Source: Limnothrix sp. RL_2_0 (GTDB lineage Bacteria; Cyanobacteriota; Cyanobacteriia; Cyanobacteriales; MRBY01). Taken from it: a DNA stretch of 64,000 bases. Shown in pieces: positions 45,665 through 57,100 of the stretch. The stretch is taken from the NCBI GenBank assembly GCA_012033055.1, contig JAAUPR010000002.1, positions 12,420 to 76,419 of the forward strand, in the 5' to 3' direction. How positions within the stretch are numbered: position 1 is the first letter of the stretch; each line of letters opens with the position of its first letter. The notes under the pieces were generated by a model, which worked only from the letters and a program-made list of their open reading frames with translations, had not been told where the DNA came from and ran no database searches. Made by a program: the position numbers and the translations under genes.

Positions 45665-46135
45665 ATGTCTCGCCGTTCAGTCACAAAAAAACGTGAAGTT
45701 CCCCCAGACGCAGTACATAGCAATCGATTGCTCAGTATGACGATCCGCCGCGTAATGAAAAGCGGTAAAAAATCCTTGGCAGCACGGATTGTCTACGATG
45801 CTCTTGACATCATCAAAGAAAGAACCGGCAACGATCCCGTTGAGGTTTTTGAAGAAGCTATTCGTAATCTTACTCCCCTCGTCGAAGTAAAAGCTCGCCG
45901 TGTTGGTGGTGCAACCTATCAAGTCCCCATGGAAGTCCGCCAAGGACGAGGTACAGCCCTTGCTCTACGTTGGTTGATTGGTTATGCCCGTCAGCGCTCC
46001 GGCAAAACTATGGCAATGAAATTGGCTAACGAGCTGATGGATGCAGCAAATGAGACCGGTGGTGCGATTAAAAAGCGTGAAGACACCCACCGCATGGCTG
46101 AAGCGAACAAGGCATTCGCTCACTATCGTTACTAA
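45665..46135 (+). CDS. rpsG: 30S ribosomal protein S7
   Basis: A 156-residue primary 16S rRNA-binding protein of the small subunit head. [40 protein letters not shown] and [11 protein letters not shown] are diagnostic. It follows rpsL by 245 bases, a longer gap than in most bacteria, with no terminator in between. Confidence 0.99.
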   Translation: MSRRSVTKKREVPPDAVHSNRLLSMTIRRVMKSGKKSLAARIVYDALDIIKERTGNDPVEVFEEAIRNLTPLVEVKARRVGGATYQVPMEVRQGRGTALALRWLIGYARQRSGKTMAMKLANELMDAANETGGAIKKREDTHRMAEANKAFAHYRY

Positions 46136-46180
46136 AATGCTTGCCTGAGTTTCGGAGAGGAATATTTTTTTGCTTGGCTG

Positions 46181-46199
46181 TGCCCTACAACATAGGGCA
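46181..46199 (+). other. stem-loop between rpsG and fusA
   Basis: TGCCCTA-CAACA-TAGGGCA, a perfect seven-pair hairpin without a T tail, 45 bases after the rpsG stop. TATAAT at 46254-46259 follows and may be the -10 of an internal fusA promoter, though no -35 at the right distance is clear. A processing or attenuation site is possible. Confidence 0.45.
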
Positions 46200-46388
46200 T
46201 TCTCAAGGTCAGATAAAATTCCTCTCTGACTAGACGGACTTATCAAGTGTCAGTATAATTGTGAGTCGCGGATTGCATTAAGAAATGTAAACGATAGTGT
46301 GTCAGTCCTTTTGGGCTAACGGTTACGCACAAACTTGAAATACAAGCTGGATTTTAGATCTAAATTCTTTGAGGTGCAGGAGGTCTCA

Positions 46389-48470
46389 ATGTCACGAAGC
46401 ATCGCTTTAGACCAAGTTCGAAATATCGGGATTGCGGCTCATATCGATGCCGGCAAGACTACTACAACTGAAAGAATTTTGTTCTACTCTGGAATTGTTC
46501 ACAAGATCGGGGAAGTTCACGATGGCAATGCCGTTACTGACTGGATGGAACAGGAGCGGGAAAGGGGGATTACGATTACCGCTGCAGCTATCAGTACTAG
46601 TTGGCGTGATCATAAAATCAATATTATCGATACTCCCGGCCACGTGGATTTCACTATTGAGGTAGAGCGTTCAATGCGCGTTCTTGATGGTGTAATCGCA
46701 GTTTTCTGTTCTGTGGGTGGAGTTCAACCTCAATCAGAGACGGTTTGGCGACAAGCAGATCGTTATCATGTACCTCGTATTGCTTTCGTCAACAAGATGG
46801 ATCGTACGGGTGCAAATTTCTTTAAGGTTTACGAGCAAATAAAAGATCGCCTCAAGGCGAATGCTGTTGCAATTCAAATGCCCATCGGTGCAGAAGGTTC
46901 CTTTGAAGGGATTATCGACCTTGTCTCGATGAAGGCCAATTTGTATAGGGATGATATTGGCAAGGAAATTGATATAGTTGATATCCCGGATAATTTGCAG
47001 GAAAAAGCAGAGGAATATCGGTCTTTTCTGATTGAGGCGATCGCCGAAGCCGACGAATCTCTACTAGAGAAATATCTTGAAGGCGAAGCATTTACCGAAA
47101 CAGAAATCATGTCGGCACTACGCCAAGGCACAATCGCCGGAGCAATGGTTCCTTTACTGTGTGGTTCGGCCTTCAAAAATAAAGGTGTGCAGTTACTTTT
47201 AGATGCTGTTGTCGATTATTTGCCATCCCCATTGGAAGTGCCAGCCATTCAAGGTGAATTACCTGATAGCAGTATCGGCGATCGCCCAGCAGACGATGAC
47301 GAACCCTTTGCAGCCCTTGCCTTTAAAATTGCATCCGATCCCTATGGACGCCTAACATTTATTCGCGTTTATTCCGGTGCCATCGAAAAAGGCAGTTATA
47401 TATACAACGCCACAAAAGACAAAAAAGAACGTATTTCGCGCTTAATTGTCCTCAAATCCAACGAACGCATTGAAGTCGATTCATTACGTTCCGGGGACTT
47501 AGGCGCAGTAATTGGGATGCGAGACACCACCACGGGTGACACCCTATGCGATCCCAAAGATCCAATTATTCTTGAGTCACTTTTCGTTCCAGAGCCCGTC
47601 ATCTCAGTCGCTGTGGAACCAAAGACCAAGCAAGATATGGAGAAGCTTTCCAAAGCACTCCAATCACTATCCGATGAAGACCCGACATTCCGTGTCAGTG
47701 TCAATCCGGAAACGAACCAAACAGTGATCGCCGGGATGGGAGAGTTACACCTCGAAATCCTTGTAGATCGAATGCTTCGAGAATTTAAAGTCGAAGCAGA
47801 CGTTGGTCAACCCCAAGTCGCTTATCGCGAAACAATTCGCCAGAAAGCAGATGCAGAAGGCAAATTCATTCGTCAGAGTGGCGGCAAAGGGCAATACGGT
47901 CATGTTGTCATCCAGATTGAACCTGGAGACGAAGGCAGTGGCTTTGAGTTTGAATCAAAAATTGTCGGCGGCACCATTCCACGTGAATATATCCCTTCCA
48001 TTGAACAAGGGATGAAAGAAGCGTGCGAATCTGGTATCATCGCAGGCTACCCAATGATTGATCTCAAAGCCACCCTACTTGATGGCTCTTTCCACGACGT
48101 GGACTCTTCCGAAATGGCATTCAAAATTGCAGGTTCCATTGCAATTCGAGATGCTGTTGACCAAGCGACCCCCGTAGTGTTAGAACCCATTATGCAGGTT
48201 GAGGTAGAAGTGCCCGAAGATTTTCTTGGGGAGATCATGGGTGACCTCAATGCCCGTCGGGGCAACATCCAAGGTATGGATTCCGAAGACGGCCTTGCCA
48301 AGGTTTCTGCAAAAGTTCCACTCGCAGAAATGTTTGGCTACGCCACAGATATCCGTTCTAAAACCCAAGGACGTGGTATCTTCTCGATGGAGTTCAGTAA
48401 CTACGATGAAGTGCCTCGCCACGTGGCGGAAGCCATCATCGCCAAAAACAAAGGGAACGCACAATTTTAA
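46389..48470 (+). CDS. fusA: elongation factor G
   Basis: Translocation GTPase, 693 residues. ATG 46389 is fixed by a perfect AGGAGG at 46378-46383. The G1 loop [20 protein letters not shown] in switch [16 protein letters not shown] and GSAFKNKG are present, followed by domains II-V ([10 protein letters not shown]..., [14 protein letters not shown]). No frameshift. The tail ends [17 protein letters not shown]. Confidence 0.98.
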   Translation: MSRSIALDQVRNIGIAAHIDAGKTTTTERILFYSGIVHKIGEVHDGNAVTDWMEQERERGITITAAAISTSWRDHKINIIDTPGHVDFTIEVERSMRVLDGVIAVFCSVGGVQPQSETVWRQADRYHVPRIAFVNKMDRTGANFFKVYEQIKDRLKANAVAIQMPIGAEGSFEGIIDLVSMKANLYRDDIGKEIDIVDIPDNLQEKAEEYRSFLIEAIAEADESLLEKYLEGEAFTETEIMSALRQGTIAGAMVPLLCGSAFKNKGVQLLLDAVVDYLPSPLEVPAIQGELPDSSIGDRPADDDEPFAALAFKIASDPYGRLTFIRVYSGAIEKGSYIYNATKDKKERISRLIVLKSNERIEVDSLRSGDLGAVIGMRDTTTGDTLCDPKDPIILESLFVPEPVISVAVEPKTKQDMEKLSKALQSLSDEDPTFRVSVNPETNQTVIAGMGELHLEILVDRMLREFKVEADVGQPQVAYRETIRQKADAEGKFIRQSGGKGQYGHVVIQIEPGDEGSGFEFESKIVGGTIPREYIPSIEQGMKEACESGIIAGYPMIDLKATLLDGSFHDVDSSEMAFKIAGSIAIRDAVDQATPVVLEPIMQVEVEVPEDFLGEIMGDLNARRGNIQGMDSEDGLAKVSAKVPLAEMFGYATDIRSKTQGRGIFSMEFSNYDEVPRHVAEAIIAKNKGNAQF

Positions 48471-48493
48471 CGATTAAGGAATAACGAAAACTC

Positions 48494-49723
48494 ATGGCAC
48501 GCGCAAAGTTTGAAAGAAACAAACCCCACGCCAATATTGGTACTGTTGGTCACGTTGACCATGGTAAAACCACATTGACAGCAGCGATCACTATGGCTTT
48601 GGCTGCCGCTGGTGGTGCAAAGGCTAGAAAATATGAAGATATCGATGCTGCTCCCGAAGAGAAAGCGCGTGGTATCACAATTAATACAGCTCACGTAGAG
48701 TATGAGACTGCAGAGCGTCATTATGCTCACGTTGATTGCCCTGGCCACGCTGACTATGTCAAGAACATGATTACTGGTGCGGCTCAAATGGATGGCGGCA
48801 TCCTCGTAGTATCTGCGGCTGACGGTCCAATGCCCCAGACTCGCGAGCATATCCTTTTGGCAAAGCAAGTGGGTGTTCCTAGTCTTGTTGTTTTTCTTAA
48901 CAAAGAGGATCAAGTTGATGATGAAGAACTCCTCGAACTCGTTGAACTTGAGGTTCGTGAACTCTTAGATGAATATGATTTCCCCGGTGAGGAGATTCCT
49001 ATTACAACTGGTTCTGCTCTCAAGGCTGTTGAAGCTTTAACGGCGAATCCTGCTCTTAAGCCCGGTGAAGATCCTTGGGTAGATAAGATTCTTGCGTTAA
49101 TGACAAGTGTTGATGAGTACATGCCTCTGCCTGAGCGTGATGTTGACAAAGACTTTCTCATGGCTGTAGAGGATGTTTTCTCTATTACTGGTCGTGGTAC
49201 TGTTGCGACTGGTCGTATCGAGCGTGGAAAAGTCAAAGTTGGTGAGACCATCGAAATCGTTGGTATTAGAGACACTCGTACCACTACTGTGACTGGTGTT
49301 GAGATGTTCCAAAAAGTCCTTGATGAAGGTCTTGCTGGTGATAACGTCGGTGTTCTCCTTCGTGGTGTTCAGAAGGAAGATATTGAGCGCGGTATGGTTT
49401 TGGCGAAGCCTAAGTCCATCACACCTCACACGAAGTTTGAAGCTGAGGTTTATGTCCTCACGAAGGAAGAGGGTGGTCGTCACACGCCTTTCTTCCCTAA
49501 CTATCGTCCTCAGTTCTACGTTCGGACAACTGATGTAACTGGTATTATTACTGAGTTCACGGCGGATGATGGTTCTGCTGCTGAGATGGTGATGCCCGGC
49601 GATCGCATCAAAATGACTGTAGAGCTCATCAACCCTGTTGCGATTGAGCAAGGAATGCGTTTTGCAATCCGTGAAGGTGGTCGTACCATCGGCGCTGGTG
49701 CTGTTTCTAAGATCCTTGCTTAG
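48494..49723 (+). CDS. tuf: elongation factor Tu
   Basis: Delivers aminoacyl-tRNA to the ribosome. 409 residues, the usual cyanobacterial length. [15 protein letters not shown] (G1), [17 protein letters not shown], a G4 loop reading NKEDQ instead of the common NKxDM, and GSALK are present, with intact domains II and III ending in KILA. It begins 24 bases after fusA. Its codon use is strongly biased, as expected for a very highly expressed gene. Confidence 0.99.
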   Translation: MARAKFERNKPHANIGTVGHVDHGKTTLTAAITMALAAAGGAKARKYEDIDAAPEEKARGITINTAHVEYETAERHYAHVDCPGHADYVKNMITGAAQMDGGILVVSAADGPMPQTREHILLAKQVGVPSLVVFLNKEDQVDDEELLELVELEVRELLDEYDFPGEEIPITTGSALKAVEALTANPALKPGEDPWVDKILALMTSVDEYMPLPERDVDKDFLMAVEDVFSITGRGTVATGRIERGKVKVGETIEIVGIRDTRTTTVTGVEMFQKVLDEGLAGDNVGVLLRGVQKEDIERGMVLAKPKSITPHTKFEAEVYVLTKEEGGRHTPFFPNYRPQFYVRTTDVTGIITEFTADDGSAAEMVMPGDRIKMTVELINPVAIEQGMRFAIREGGRTIGAGAVSKILA

Positions 49724-49741
49724 AACCTCTAGCTAAATACG

Positions 49742-49777
49742 GAAGGAGTTGGTTTTTGCTTATAAACTGGCTCCTTC
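49742..49777 (+). terminator. stem-loop after tuf (partial terminator or processing site)
   Basis: GAAGGAGTTGGTTT pairs fully with AAACTGGCTCCTTC (three G-T pairs), loop TTGCTTAT. The following bases are TCTCTCATTTC rather than a T run, so it may only attenuate or stabilise the message before rpsJ. Confidence 0.55.
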
Positions 49778-49857
49778 TCTCTCATTTCATATAGGCACCG
49801 GAAGTTATGCTCGCCACAATTTCCTTTTGATATTCTGTACCTTGAAAAATAAAGAAC

Positions 49858-50175
49858 ATGGCAACTCTGCAACAACAGAAAATTCGGATTCGTTTGAAAG
49901 CATTTGACCGTCGTCTACTCGATACATCTTGTGAAAAGATCGTAGATACTGCTAATCGTACAAACGCTACAGCGATTGGCCCTATCCCTCTTCCCACTAA
50001 GCGCAAAATTTATTGTGTGCTCCGCTCGCCCCACGTTGATAAGGATTCTCGGGAGCACTTTGAGACTCGCACTCACCGCCGCATTATCGATATTTATCAG
50101 CCTTCTTCCAAAACTATTGATGCTTTGATGAAGTTGGATTTGCCTGCTGGTGTAGATATTGAAGTGAAATTATAA
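49858..50175 (+). CDS. rpsJ: 30S ribosomal protein S10
   Basis: A 105-residue protein of the small subunit head, also the NusE antitermination factor. [66 protein letters not shown] and [12 protein letters not shown] match the family. Location after tuf is the standard cyanobacterial order. A strong terminator follows. Confidence 0.99.
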   Translation: MATLQQQKIRIRLKAFDRRLLDTSCEKIVDTANRTNATAIGPIPLPTKRKIYCVLRSPHVDKDSREHFETRTHRRIIDIYQPSSKTIDALMKLDLPAGVDIEVKL

Positions 50176-50218
50176 AAGACTTTTTTAGCTATATTTAGCT
50201 ATATCTCGTCAATTTTTT

Positions 50219-50260
50219 AGAGCCTTTAGGGAGATTTTTTCGCCTCGGAGGCTCTTTTTG
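50219..50260 (+). terminator. terminator of the str operon
   Basis: AGAGCCT pairs with AGGCTCT, with further pairing of GAG/CTC inside, followed by TTTTT. Confidence 0.85.
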
Positions 50261-50318
50261 GTGGGCTTAAGTTTTGTATATCCGTTAAAGTAGGGAGAGA
50301 TAGCATTCACCTCAATCC

Positions 50319-50957
50319 ATGACTCCTTCATCTGTAGCCGTTCGAGAACTCCCATTGTTTCCATTGCCTGAAGTGGTTTTATTCCCTTCTCGCCCTCTAC
50401 CACTCCATGTTTTCGAGTTTCGGTATCGCATTATGATGAACACGATTTTGGAGCACGATCGCCGTTTTGGGGTGTTGATGGTGAATCCGACCGATGGCAG
50501 TATTGCCAATGTGGGCTGCTGTGCTGAGATTGTACATTGCGAAAAGTTACCTGATGGTCGCATGAAGATGTTAACGATTGGTCAGCAGCGGTTTCGGGTG
50601 TTGGATTATGTACGGGAAAAGCCTTACCGAGTGGGCTTAGTAGAGTGGATTGAAGACGATCTCAACAGTGGCAATTTGTCTTCGTTGGCGGTTGATGCGA
50701 AGCAGGTTTTGTTGGATGTGGTTGGGCTATCGGCTAAGTTGGCGGGTCAAAAGTTAGAGTTACCAGAAGAATTGCCAGATTTGCCCAGAGAATTATCCTA
50801 TTGGATTGCGGGTAGTTTATATGGTGTGGCTGATGAGCAGCAAACGCTTTTAGAGCTTCAGGATACTCAGGAGCGACTCAGACGGGAAATTGATATTTTG
50901 ACTTCTACGCGTAATCATTTAGCGGCGCGTACGGCTCTGAAAGATGTTTTTGAATAA
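50319..50957 (+). CDS. Lon N-terminal-domain protein (no protease)
   Basis: A 212-residue protein consisting of the LON substrate-binding domain only (ELPLFPLPEVVLFPSRPLPLHVFEFRYRIM, FGVLMVNP, GRMKMLTIGQQRFRVL), followed by a helical C-terminal region. There is no ATPase or Ser-Lys protease part, so it is not a Lon protease. Such stand-alone proteins are widespread in cyanobacteria; role unknown. Confidence 0.9.
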   Translation: MTPSSVAVRELPLFPLPEVVLFPSRPLPLHVFEFRYRIMMNTILEHDRRFGVLMVNPTDGSIANVGCCAEIVHCEKLPDGRMKMLTIGQQRFRVLDYVREKPYRVGLVEWIEDDLNSGNLSSLAVDAKQVLLDVVGLSAKLAGQKLELPEELPDLPRELSYWIAGSLYGVADEQQTLLELQDTQERLRREIDILTSTRNHLAARTALKDVFE

Positions 50958-51018
50958 TGGCTCGCGATTTGCTGGGGTACGATTATAAATTCGGATTAGC
51001 TAATTAGTTTGGGCATTT

Positions 51019-52439
51019 ATGAGTTGGTCTTCTGAGGATCTAGATGGGGCGATCGCCGATTTTACTGAGATCCAAACCGCGATTAATTACCATAATGCTC
51101 AGGAAACCCTGCAACATTTGTTGCAAAATCTCGACTTAACGAGCCAAGAACAACAGGGGCTAGAAACAGAGATTGATCAGTTGGCGCAGATGCTCAATAA
51201 GCTGGAAAATGCTGTGCTGCAAATTGCGGCTTTCGGCTTGGTGGGGCGGGGGAAATCTTCGGTTTTAAATGCGCTGTTGGGTAAGGATCTTTTTCAGACT
51301 GGTGCGCTCCACGGGGTTACAACGGATATTGGTCAGGCTGATTGGCAATTGCTAACGGAAACGATAGGCGATGGTGTGGTGCAGCGGGTGGCGATCGCCG
51401 ACAAAAAAATAGTCATTTGGAATTAATTGATACGCCGGGCATTGATGAAGTGAATGGCGAAACCCGTGAACAACTCGCCAAGATGATTGCGCAACAGATG
51501 GATTTGATTTTGTTTGTGATTGCGGGGGATATGAGTCGGGTGGAATTTCAGGCGCTGTCGCAACTGCGGGAAGTGGGCAAGCCGATTATTTTGGTATTTA
51601 ACAAAGTGGATCAATATCCCGATGCTGACCGGGAGTTGATTTACCAAACAATCTGCGATCGCCGCGTTAAAGAATTATTATCCCCGGAGGAAATTGTGAT
51701 GGTTTCCGCTGCGCCATTGGTCACGAAAGTAGTTATTGATGAAGCAGGTAATCAAAAAATTCGCCGGGTGAAAGGGGAAGCCAATATTCTCGATTTACGA
51801 GTGAAAATCCTCGAAATTTTGCAGCGGGAAGGGAAGGCGTTACTGGCTTTAAATTCGATGTTGTACGTAGATGCAGTGCATGACAAATTAGTGCAACGAA
51901 AACTGATTCTCCGAGAACAGGCTGGCGATCGCCTCATTGATCAAGCCATGGTCAGCAAAGCCGCAGTGGTCGCCCTAAATCCAGTCACTGTTTTAGATAT
52001 TTTTAGTGGTGCAGTGGTAGATGTTGCCCTAATTATTTCCTTGTCGAAACTCTACGGTTTGCAACTACAACAGTCCGAAGCCATCGCTTTACTACAAAAA
52101 ATTGCCCTGAGTATGGGGGGGATCAGTGCCGGGGAATTGTTAGCAAATTTAGGCTTAAGTTCCCTGAAAGGAATACTAGGTATTTCCACGCCCCTAACGG
52201 GAGGATTGGCGATCGCCCCCTATTTATCAGTCGCCGTAACCCAAGGTGCTGTGGCGGGATTATCCACAAAAATCATCGGTCAAGCGATCAAAATGTACCT
52301 AGCCAATGGCGGATCTTGGGCTGGCGCAAATCCGAAAACCATTGTGCAAGATATTATTGATTCTCTTGACGAAAAATCAATTTTGCACCGTCTAAAACAA
52401 GAATTAACCGCCAAATTACAACCCAGTCCGAGGAGTTAA
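51019..52439 (+). pseudogene. membrane-associated GTPase (dynamin/Era-like with DUF697-type tail), frameshifted in an A7 tract
   Basis: P-loop GTPase: G1 is GLVGRGKSSVLNALLG in the first frame, which ends prematurely at 51426. With one A added to AAAAAAA (51403-51409) the protein continues ADKKNSHLELIDTPGIDEV (G3), FNKVDQYPDAD (G4), VSAAP (G5) and a long C-terminal part with several hydrophobic stretches (about residues 310-420) typical of YcjF/DUF697-linked GTPases that attach to membranes. Full length would be about 473 residues. Both halves are intact, so the break is probably a sequencing error. The end overlaps the stop of the following convergent gene. Confidence 0.8.
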
Positions 52440-53392
52440 TCTGTAATCTCGCCAATGTTGGCGATCGCCTCGAAGATTTGCTGGGACACAAAAGGTAGAA
52501 TTTCGCGGTTAGTGGCGTGCTGTTCCCCTTCCGTAAACACCGTCAATAAATAAGGCTGACGATCCGGCCCTTCGATATAGGCGGCATCGTGACGCACACG
52601 GCTTGTCCAACCTGCCTTTGACCAGAGCAGACTGCCAGCGGGAAGCGCTTCCCCTAAAAATCCGGTGACTTGGTTTTCGTCTTCGTCAATGGGGGCTAAA
52701 TTCTGGGGGTCAATACTCCGGTGGAGCAGCTTAATCATGGTTTGACATCGTTCGCGGGACACGGCAACCCCACCCATAATGCTGTGAAATAACCGGGCGA
52801 TCGCCTTCGTAGTGAGCATATTGCGATTTTGATAATCTGCACCTAGAAATTGTCGCTCCCGTCCGTAGGGGCCATCTCCCCAAGGTTTTTGATTAACATT
52901 GATCGGTTCTAATTCTGGCCAGCCCAACCCTTGGTAATAACGATTAATAATGTTGCGTTGATGTGCCCAGGTGCGTAGGGGTTCCGTGGGTAATTCGGGG
53001 CCACTGGTTGTCCCCGTTAAAGTATCGACAATGTAACTCGTGGCATCATTACTCGACTCGATAATCATGTCGTGGATCGCCCGCTCTAGCTCGGCACTGT
53101 CCTGCACCATATTGCCTTCGAGCCATTCCTGAATTGCCACCAGATAAAACAGCTTCACGACGCTAGCAGGATAAATGCGTTCATTGCCACGATAGCTAAA
53201 GCCCCTCACCGGATGCTCCCAAAAGGCTTCTGCGGAGATTGCGCCGCCGGTATGGACGATGACCGGATTGTCATAAACGAGCCAAGTAAGGGCGATTTGT
53301 TCGAGGTTGAGATTCGGAAATTCCTGCCATGTCTTCTTTAAAACTTGCTGCCCTAAACTCTCTAGGCGATCGCTGCTCTGGTAAAACGTCAA
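52436..53392 (-). CDS. serine hydrolase, class A beta-lactamase-like
   Basis: A 318-residue penicillin-binding-protein-fold hydrolase: SxxK at Ser77-Lys80 (YPASVVKLFY), SxN at 113-115 (ESSNDAT) and KxG in LLWSKAGWTS. No Sec signal peptide is visible from the TTG start at 53392, so location is unclear. The true target may be peptidoglycan or an unrelated amide or ester; beta-lactam resistance should not be assumed. It converges with the GTPase gene, stop on stop in TTAA. Confidence 0.85.
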   Translation of the reverse strand: MTFYQSSDRLESLGQQVLKKTWQEFPNLNLEQIALTWLVYDNPVIVHTGGAISAEAFWEHPVRGFSYRGNERIYPASVVKLFYLVAIQEWLEGNMVQDSAELERAIHDMIIESSNDATSYIVDTLTGTTSGPELPTEPLRTWAHQRNIINRYYQGLGWPELEPINVNQKPWGDGPYGRERQFLGADYQNRNMLTTKAIARLFHSIMGGVAVSRERCQTMIKLLHRSIDPQNLAPIDEDENQVTGFLGEALPAGSLLWSKAGWTSRVRHDAAYIEGPDRQPYLLTVFTEGEQHATNREILPFVSQQIFEAIANIGEITD

Positions 53393-53450
53393 AAGCTTAT
53401 ATCCTCGATAGTCAATGATAAGATTTTTTCATATTTTACTGGGTAATAGC

Positions 53451-54038
53451 ATGGTGACGCAGGAACATTGGCAGCCGGTTTTAGACTTTTGGTTTGGTAA
53501 ACCCACAGACTCCGACTATGCTCAACAAAAAAAGGCTTGGTTTATTAAAAATCCGGCTTTTGATAATTTGGTGCAGGAACAACTCGGCGATTACTACCAC
53601 CAAGCGAGTAATAACGATCTTTTCGATGAGTGGCAACGGGAGTCGCTGGGTTGTTTAGCCCTAATCATTTTGCTTGATCAGGTTCCCCGTAATATTTTTC
53701 GCCAGACTCCCCAAGCTTTTGCCACAGACTCGAAAGCCTTGAATATTGCAAAACAGGCGATCGCCCAAAACTTCGATCAGAATTTACTCACCGTACAACG
53801 CTTATTTTTGTACATTCCCTTCGAGCACAGTGAAAATTTAGAGGATCAACGGCGATCGCTGAAATTATTTGCCCGTCTCAGTGATGACCCAGATGCCCAG
53901 AGCTATATCGACTATGCCCAAAGACATTTCGACGTGATTGAACAATTTGGCCGTTTTCCCCACCGAAACCAAATTCTTGGACGAACCAGTACGCCCGCAG
54001 AACAAGATTTTCTCCAGCAGCCCGGCTCTTCATTTTGA
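53451..54038 (+). CDS. DUF924 family protein
   Basis: A 195-residue all-helical protein of the DUF924 family, of unknown function, with a fold related to tetratricopeptide proteins. VLDFWFGKP at the start, ESLGCLALIILLDQVPRNIFRQTPQAFATDSKAL and FLYIPFEHSENLEDQ are the family motifs. ATG 53451 is preferred to 53415. Encoded 73 bases upstream of the RND transporter. Confidence 0.9.
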   Translation: MVTQEHWQPVLDFWFGKPTDSDYAQQKKAWFIKNPAFDNLVQEQLGDYYHQASNNDLFDEWQRESLGCLALIILLDQVPRNIFRQTPQAFATDSKALNIAKQAIAQNFDQNLLTVQRLFLYIPFEHSENLEDQRRSLKLFARLSDDPDAQSYIDYAQRHFDVIEQFGRFPHRNQILGRTSTPAEQDFLQQPGSSF

Positions 54039-54111
54039 CGCTTTCTCCCCAAGCAACCTTGAAGTATGAGTAAAATAGAGCCTGTAACAAATCGCAACAA
54101 TTGGCGCTGCT

Positions 54112-57100
54112 ATGTCATTTCACGTCTCGGCTTGGTCGATTAAAAACCCAGTACCGACCTTAATGGGATTCATTATCCTGATCATTGTGGGGCTTTACTC
54201 ATTTTTTAATTTGGGGATTGATAATACCCCCAATATCGACATTTCCTCAGTCATCGTGAGTGTGAGTCAACCGGGGGCAGCGCCGGAAGAAATCGAGACA
54301 GATATTACAAAAAAAATTGAAGATGCGATCGCCAGTTTGGCCGATTTAGACCAAATCACTTCGACAGTGACAGACGGTAGCTCCCGGACAGTGGTTAACT
54401 TTGAACTGGGCACAGACACCAACCAAGCGACCAATGATGTGCGGAATGCGATCGCCGAAATTAGAGCCTCGTTACCGCAGGATATTAACGATCCGATTGT
54501 GCGCAAATTAGATTTTTCGGGCGGCTCGGTAATGACCTATGCCCTCTCGTCGGATCAGCGCAGCGTGGAAGAATTGAGCGATCTGATTGACCGAAAAATT
54601 GGTAGGGAATTAACCAATGTCCAAGGGGTTGCCGATATCGAGCGCCTTGGTGGCGTAGACCGGGAAATTCGGGTGGATCTTGATCCCCAATTGTTACAAG
54701 GTCTGGGCATTACGGCGACACAGGTAAATGATCAAATTGCCCGGTTTAACATTAATAGCCCCGGTGGTCGCGTCGAAATTGGCGGCAGTGAGCAAAATGT
54801 GCGCACCTTGGGCAGCGCCAAAAATATTCAAGCATTGCAGCAATATCCCATTAGCCTGCCGAACGGAGACATTGTTCCCCTAGAAAGCCTTGGGACAGTG
54901 GCAGATCTCTATCGGGAACCACGGGTCGCCGCCACGCTTGATAACGAACCTGTTGTGGCTTTCTCTGTCCTACGCAGCACGGGCAGTACGGTGGTGGGGG
55001 TAGATCGAGGTATTCGGAAGGCGATCGCCGAGTTAGAAAAAACCTTGCCGGAAGATTTGCAATTCCAGTTAATTTTCACCCGTGCCGACGAAATTCAGGC
55101 TTCCTATGACGGCACAATTTTGGCATTAGTAGCGGGCTGTTTACTAACGGTGGTCACGGTCTTTATTTTCCTAAAAGATTGGCGAGCCACGGTGATCACC
55201 GCAGCAGCTTTGCCCCTTTCCATCGTGCCAACATTTTTTGTGATGCAGTACTTGGATTACACCCTCAACGGCATGACCTTACTAGCGTTGGCATTGGCGA
55301 TCGGTAATCTGGTGGACGATGCCATCTGCATGATTGAAAATATTGACCAACATTTGCAGATGGGGAAAACCGCCTACAGAGCAGCGATTGATGGGGCAAA
55401 GGAAATTGGCCTCGCCGTTGTTGCCACCACTGCAACCATTGTGGCCGTCTTTTTGCCCGTGGCGTTTATGGGGGGAGTGCCGGGACAATTTTTCCAACCG
55501 TTTGGGGTAACCGTGGCTGTTTCGACAATGTTTTCCACCCTTGTGGCGACAACGATGACCCCGATGTTGAGTGCTTATCTCCTCAAATCAAAGCTCAGTT
55601 CTTTTCAGACGGACAATCAGCCGGGCACATACCGCAATATTTTGGGCTGGGCCTTAAGCCATCGTTTAACCACATTACTAATCGCTGCTGCTTTTTTTAT
55701 CGGTAGTTTACAACTTGTGCCTTTTATCCCTAAGGGGTTGTTTAGTAGTGGTGATACGGGCATCAGTACGGTGAGTTTTGATTTGCCCCCCGGTTCTACC
55801 CTTGCCGATAGTGAAAATATTATGGAGTATGTCGGCGATCGCCTCCTCGATAATCCAGCCGTCTCAACTGTGCTAGCAACAGCCAACAGTGTCAATAGCG
55901 GTCTGATCTACGTCAATTTAGTCCCCCAAGACGAACGCATCTCCCAACAAGAATTTGAACAAGATATGCGCGAAGAGTTCCGCAAAATTCCGGGGGCAAG
56001 GGTCGCTTTCCGGAGCGCAGGTGCAGGGGGTGGCTCAAAGGATCTCTCGATTATTCTCAAAAGTGAAAACAAAGAATCTCTCCTCGCCACTGCCGCCACC
56101 CTCGAAAAACAGATGGCAGACATTCCGGGGATCGTGGAAATTTCCTCTAGCGCGAGCTTGGTAAAACCGGAGATCTTGATTCAGCCAGATCCTCAACGGG
56201 CAGCCGATTTAGGTGTATCAGTGGCGGCAATTTCTCGGACTGCATCCCTTGCTCTGATTGGTGACAACGAATTTAATTTGCCCAAATTCAACCTCAGCGA
56301 TCGCCAAATTCCGATTCGGGTGCAGCTCGATCCCGACAAACGCAAAGACATCGACACCCTTAAAAACTTGCAAGTGTCCAGTAGCACCGGACAACTCGTT
56401 CCCTTGGCAGCAGTAGCAGATTTACGTTTAGGTAGTGGCTCGGCGCAAATTGACCGTTTTAACCGTTTTCGTCAGGTGGAAGTGGGCGCAAACCTCCAAG
56501 GTGCTGCCCTCGGCGATGCATTTACGGCAGTGAATGATCTACCTGTCATGAGTCCTTTACCTGCCGATGTGACCATTGAACCCTCCGGCGACGCGGAAAT
56601 TATGCGGGATATTTTCAGTCGTTTTGTCACCGCTTTAGGGGCAGCAATTCTCTGCATCTACGCCATTTTGGTATTGCTTTACAACAATTTTCTTTATCCA
56701 CTCACTATCCTCTCCGCCTTACCGTTATCAGTGGGTGGCGCGTTATTGGGCTTGTTAATCACCCAAAAAGAATTGGGCTTATTTGCGTTAATTGGCATCG
56801 TGCTACTGATGGGACTGGTAACTAAAAATGCCATTTTGTTGGTGGATTTTTCCCTCGCAGGTATGAAGGAAGGCAAATCTTTAAGACAGTCCCTAATTGA
56901 TGCCGGAATTTCCCGCCTACGCCCGATCTTGATGACCTCCATCTCCACCATTGCGGGTATGTTGCCCATTGCCCTAGAACTGGGTTCCGATGGTGCTACC
57001 CGGAGTCCGATGGCGATCGCCGTGATTGGGGGTTTTAGTACCTCAACATTGCTAACCCTGATCGTTGTGCCAGTGATTTTTACCTACATTTATCGCTTTG

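Noticed and set aside
48467-48913. 148-codon antisense frame at the 5' end of tuf
   Set aside because: Same cause as above; it covers the EF-Tu P-loop region and the fusA-tuf gap.
49097-49651. 184-codon open frame antisense to tuf
   Set aside because: Created by the strongly biased codon use of tuf on the other strand; composition is not protein-like.
52436-53392. Reading the serine hydrolase as a beta-lactamase resistance gene
   Set aside because: The SxxK, SxN and KxG motifs define the fold only; no export signal is visible and specificity cannot be inferred.
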